A stretch of 64,000 nt of DNA, taken from positions 1 through 64,000 of the forward strand of contig NZ_OZ061316.1 in NCBI RefSeq assembly GCF_964063325.1, in the 5' to 3' direction. Below, in pieces: positions 61,601-64,000 of this stretch. A model generated the notes under the pieces. That model had not been told where the DNA came from. It saw nothing but the letters and a program-made list of their open reading frames with translations, and ran no database searches. Position 1 is the first letter of the stretch, and the number at the start of each line of letters is the position of its first letter. This DNA is from Hafnia alvei (lineage in GTDB: Bacteria > Pseudomonadota > Gammaproteobacteria > Enterobacterales > Enterobacteriaceae). Made by a program: the position numbers and the translations under genes.

Positions 61601-62917
61601 TTATTTTAAAGAATATTTTTTTATTTTATCTGAGAGTGTGCTTTTAGGTATTTTTAACGCTTCAGCAGTTTTAGTTAAACTTCCTCTTTGACGATTTATT
61701 TCAAGAATAATGAGACTGCGTTCAAAATGTTCAACCATTTGAATAAGTGAATTAGCACTTTCATCAAATGAAGTGTTATGCTCATCCTTGATCCCAAGCA
61801 CAAACCGCTCGGCATAATTTCGTAGTTCACGTATATTCCCAGGCCACTGAGCTGCCATTAACTTATGAAGCAATACAGCCTTAATTTCAGGTGCAGGACG
61901 ATCAAAACATGCTGATGCTTGAGAAACAAAAAGATTGAAAAGCAAAGGAATATCTTCAATTCTATCACGTAGTGCTGGTAAATGAAGATTAATAACACTC
62001 AACCGGAAATGAAGATCAGCACGAAAAAGGTTATTTTCGCTAAGTTCAACTAAATTAGTTTTACTTGCACTAATAATACGAATATCAATAGGTATAGTTT
62101 TATTTGAGCCTAACCTCTCAAAACGCCGCTCTTGCAAAACACGCAAAAATTTTACTTGCATACTGAAAGGCATACTCTCTACCTCATCGAGAAATAGCGT
62201 CCCCTTATCTGCATATTCCAGCTTCCCAATCCGGGTTTCCGTTGCACCGAGAAATGCACCAACCTCATGACCAAAAATTTCGCTATCAAACAATGATTCA
62301 GGTAGTCCGCCACAATTAAGTGCAACGAAGGGGCCTGATCTACCACTAAGGTCGTGTATACAGCGCGCCGCAAGTTCCTTACCGGATCCTGTTTCGCCAT
62401 AAATCAAAATATTTGTCGGCGTCATCGCAATATCTTTTATTGTCTCACGAACCTCAGTGATAGCCGATGAATTCCCAATAAGACGGCTCTCAAGTGCGCT
62501 TGCATCAGCAAGTTTACGACGTAATTGGTTGTTTTCATAGATGAGACGTCGCTTATCAAGCGCTCGGCGTACTATATTCAGCAATTGTTGAGGAGTGAAA
62601 GGTTTTTGCAAAAAATCATATGCACCATTATGCATAGCTTCTACGGCAGTTTCTACATCACCATGACCAGTAATAATAATGATAGGAACATCAGGATTTA
62701 TGGCGTTGAACTCTTTCTGGAATGTAAGTCCACTCATGCCAGGTAGTTTCATGTCCGTCACAATTATACCGTGCTGCTTCAGCTCAGGCAGTAAAAAACG
62801 TGCGTCTTCGACAGAGCCAACTCCAATAGCGCGTTTATTATCTAATTTCAGCGCCTGAACGCAGCCATGTTGAATATCTTTATCATCTTCAATGATTAAG
62901 ATGTCTATATCGTTCAT
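61601..62917 (-). CDS. dctD: DctD-like sigma-54-dependent response regulator
   Basis: 438 residues from ATG 62917; an upstream in-frame start would overlap the kinase gene. Receiver domain 1-120 with D11, D12 and phospho-acceptor D55 (IIVTDMKLPGMSG) and K105-type lysine in LQKPFTP. AAA+ domain: Walker A GETGSGKE (about 174-181), Walker B GTLFLDEVE, and a C-terminal Fis-type HTH (LTKTAEALKIPKSTLSDKIK). The sigma-54-contact loop normally reading GAFTGA is GAFLGA here (220-225). DctB/DctD pairs activate C4-dicarboxylate uptake genes. The DASS-malic enzyme unit 17 kb away is the obvious candidate target, but no clear -24/-12 promoter was seen there. The start is 13 bases after the kinase stop. 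Confidence 0.88.
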   Translation of the reverse strand: MNDIDILIIEDDKDIQHGCVQALKLDNKRAIGVGSVEDARFLLPELKQHGIIVTDMKLPGMSGLTFQKEFNAINPDVPIIIITGHGDVETAVEAMHNGAYDFLQKPFTPQQLLNIVRRALDKRRLIYENNQLRRKLADASALESRLIGNSSAITEVRETIKDIAMTPTNILIYGETGSGKELAARCIHDLSGRSGPFVALNCGGLPESLFDSEIFGHEVGAFLGATETRIGKLEYADKGTLFLDEVESMPFSMQVKFLRVLQERRFERLGSNKTIPIDIRIISASKTNLVELSENNLFRADLHFRLSVINLHLPALRDRIEDIPLLFNLFVSQASACFDRPAPEIKAVLLHKLMAAQWPGNIRELRNYAERFVLGIKDEHNTSFDESANSLIQMVEHFERSLIILEINRQRGSLTKTAEALKIPKSTLSDKIKKYSLK

Positions 62918-62930
62918 AAATGTTCTCCAA

Positions 62931-64000
62931 TTAATTATCTTTATGCAATGGTAGACGAATGATAAAGCGTGCCCCTGTTTCGACATTAACCGCTGATAAT
63001 GAACCTTTAAAAGATTTTATGATATCAGCAGAAATAGCGAGGCCCAATCCTAATCCATGTGATATTTTTGTTGTAAAAAAAGGTTCGAAAATATGTTCAA
63101 TAACGTTGAGCGGAATGCCTGGGCCATTATCTTCAATTTCAATAACAGCGGAATCACCATCCTTATACCATTTGGCCGTTATATTACCCGCCGAATTTTC
63201 ATGCGAAATAGCATCAAGGGCATTACTGATTAAATTGACTAATACTTGCTCAAGTCTAAGGTTATTACATAAGCAATAAATCTCACTCGATGGTGGTATG
63301 CGAGTAAATGTAAAGTTATTTTTTTTAAATTTATGACTCAATAACAACATTGCATTGTCTATACTGATTTTTAACGAAACTGAGCTTATTGAATCATCAC
63401 CCACACGAGAGAAAGTACGTAACTGATTGCTTAACTGACCGATAAAATCAACTAATCGAGCGATTCGCGCTAAATTTGATCGAGCTTCTTCCCATTCTCC
63501 TATTTCGATAAAACGCATCGTATTTGCTGAAATCATGCTAATTGCTGCTAATGGCTGATTAATTTCATGTGCTAATCCGGCAGAAAGCTGCCCAATAGCT
63601 GCGAGTTTTTCATTATGAAGCAACTCTTTTTGCATATTTCGAAGAATATTTTCACTATTGACTCGCTCTTTTATTTCCGCCTCAAGATTAATTGTTTTTT
63701 TTGCAAGTTCATACGTTCTTAGCATGACAAGATTTTCAAGCGATCTATTTTTTTTCTTTAATGCTTGCTGTTTTTCAATTTTCAGAGATAAAATTTTATT
63801 ACGTTGGACAATTATTTTGAATAGTATTGCACAAAAAGCAAACGTAGCGATGATTCCCCCTATTTTAGGCCATATTGCCTTAAAAATAGCACTCATGGGT
63901 AAAAGCCTTACTAATGTCATATTGATATCGCTAACATAACTCTCACTTGCCATATAGTACTTTTTGGCTACGCTAACAATCCATGAGTCGTCATTTTCTT
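62931..64000 (-). CDS. dctB: DctB-like sensor histidine kinase (partial, runs off the right edge)
   Basis: At least 356 codons; the frame continues without stop to the window end, so the N-terminal part is outside. Visible: the end of a periplasmic sensor domain (ENDDSWIVSVAKKYYMASES), one membrane helix (IGGIIATFAFCAILFKIIVQ), a coiled coil, H-box AAIGQLSAGLAHEINQPLAA, N-box NLRLEQVLVNLISNALDAIS, G1 IEIEDNGPGIPLNVIEHIFE and G2 GLGLGLAISADIIKS. Architecture is that of DctB: double-Cache periplasmic sensor, C4-dicarboxylate responsive. Forms an operon with the sigma-54 regulator downstream. Confidence 0.9.
   Translation of the reverse strand, partial: ENDDSWIVSVAKKYYMASESYVSDINMTLVRLLPMSAIFKAIWPKIGGIIATFAFCAILFKIIVQRNKILSLKIEKQQALKKKNRSLENLVMLRTYELAKKTINLEAEIKERVNSENILRNMQKELLHNEKLAAIGQLSAGLAHEINQPLAAISMISANTMRFIEIGEWEEARSNLARIARLVDFIGQLSNQLRTFSRVGDDSISSVSLKISIDNAMLLLSHKFKKNNFTFTRIPPSSEIYCLCNNLRLEQVLVNLISNALDAISHENSAGNITAKWYKDGDSAVIEIEDNGPGIPLNVIEHIFEPFFTTKISHGLGLGLAISADIIKSFKGSLSAVNVETGARFIIRLPLHKDN

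Overview
The window is a 64 kb piece of a large conjugative plasmid (or a plasmid-derived region) of an enterobacterium. The first 11 kb is an IncF-type backbone in canonical order: the end of traD, a vapBC toxin-antitoxin pair, the MOB-F relaxase/helicase traI, traX, a Nuc-like phospholipase-D gene, finO, then an IncFII-type replicon (copB, antisense copA, leader peptide tap, repA, oriR) and ccdAB. Gene families and codon usage place the host in Enterobacterales. Close similarity to E. coli-type YeeA, Cfa, RpoH and YbdG, together with generally low GC, would suit Hafniaceae, Yersiniaceae or relatives. The species cannot be fixed from the sequence alone.

From 11 to 37 kb the cargo is a patchwork separated by transposon scars. 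It holds: two lipoprotein genes lying between the two ends of a broken IS91-like transposase; an orphan Csu-type pilus tip adhesin with a scrap of its usher; a complete MacA-MacB-outer-membrane-factor efflux operon abutting a Tn3-family tnpA fragment; a lipoprotein followed by a 1.67-kresidue trimeric autotransporter adhesin with seven near-identical 381-bp repeats; a LuxR-type regulator overlapping an EAL phosphodiesterase gene; an intact IS66 element that has decapitated a LysO-like exporter gene; a metallo-beta-lactamase-fold hydrolase with a DJ-1/AraC regulator; and a decayed IS110-family element.

From 37 to 64 kb the DNA is AT-rich and carries paralogues of genes that are normally chromosomal: a YeeA-like FUSC transporter, a DASS dicarboxylate transporter with NAD-type malic enzyme, an intimin/invasin-like adhesin of 1814 residues, a YbdG-like mechanosensitive channel, an RpoH-type sigma factor in an apparent operon with a small protein and a LuxR regulator, a divergent cyclopropane-fatty-acid synthase, and, after a nested Tn3/IS6/IS3/IS1 graveyard, a DctD/DctB-type two-component system that runs off the right edge.

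Two themes emerge. One is surface attachment: three unrelated adhesin types plus a c-di-GMP phosphodiesterase. The other is envelope and acid/osmotic stress with C4-dicarboxylate use: a plasmid sigma-32 paralogue, Cfa, a MscS-type channel, FUSC efflux, malate uptake with malic enzyme, and a DctBD sensor pair. A conserved 44-bp bipartite inverted-repeat element occurs exactly twice that I can see, upstream of the yeeA-like gene and in the divergent rpoH-like/cfa interval, hinting that the second theme may share regulation. That link is inference. No rRNA, tRNA or CRISPR array was seen.
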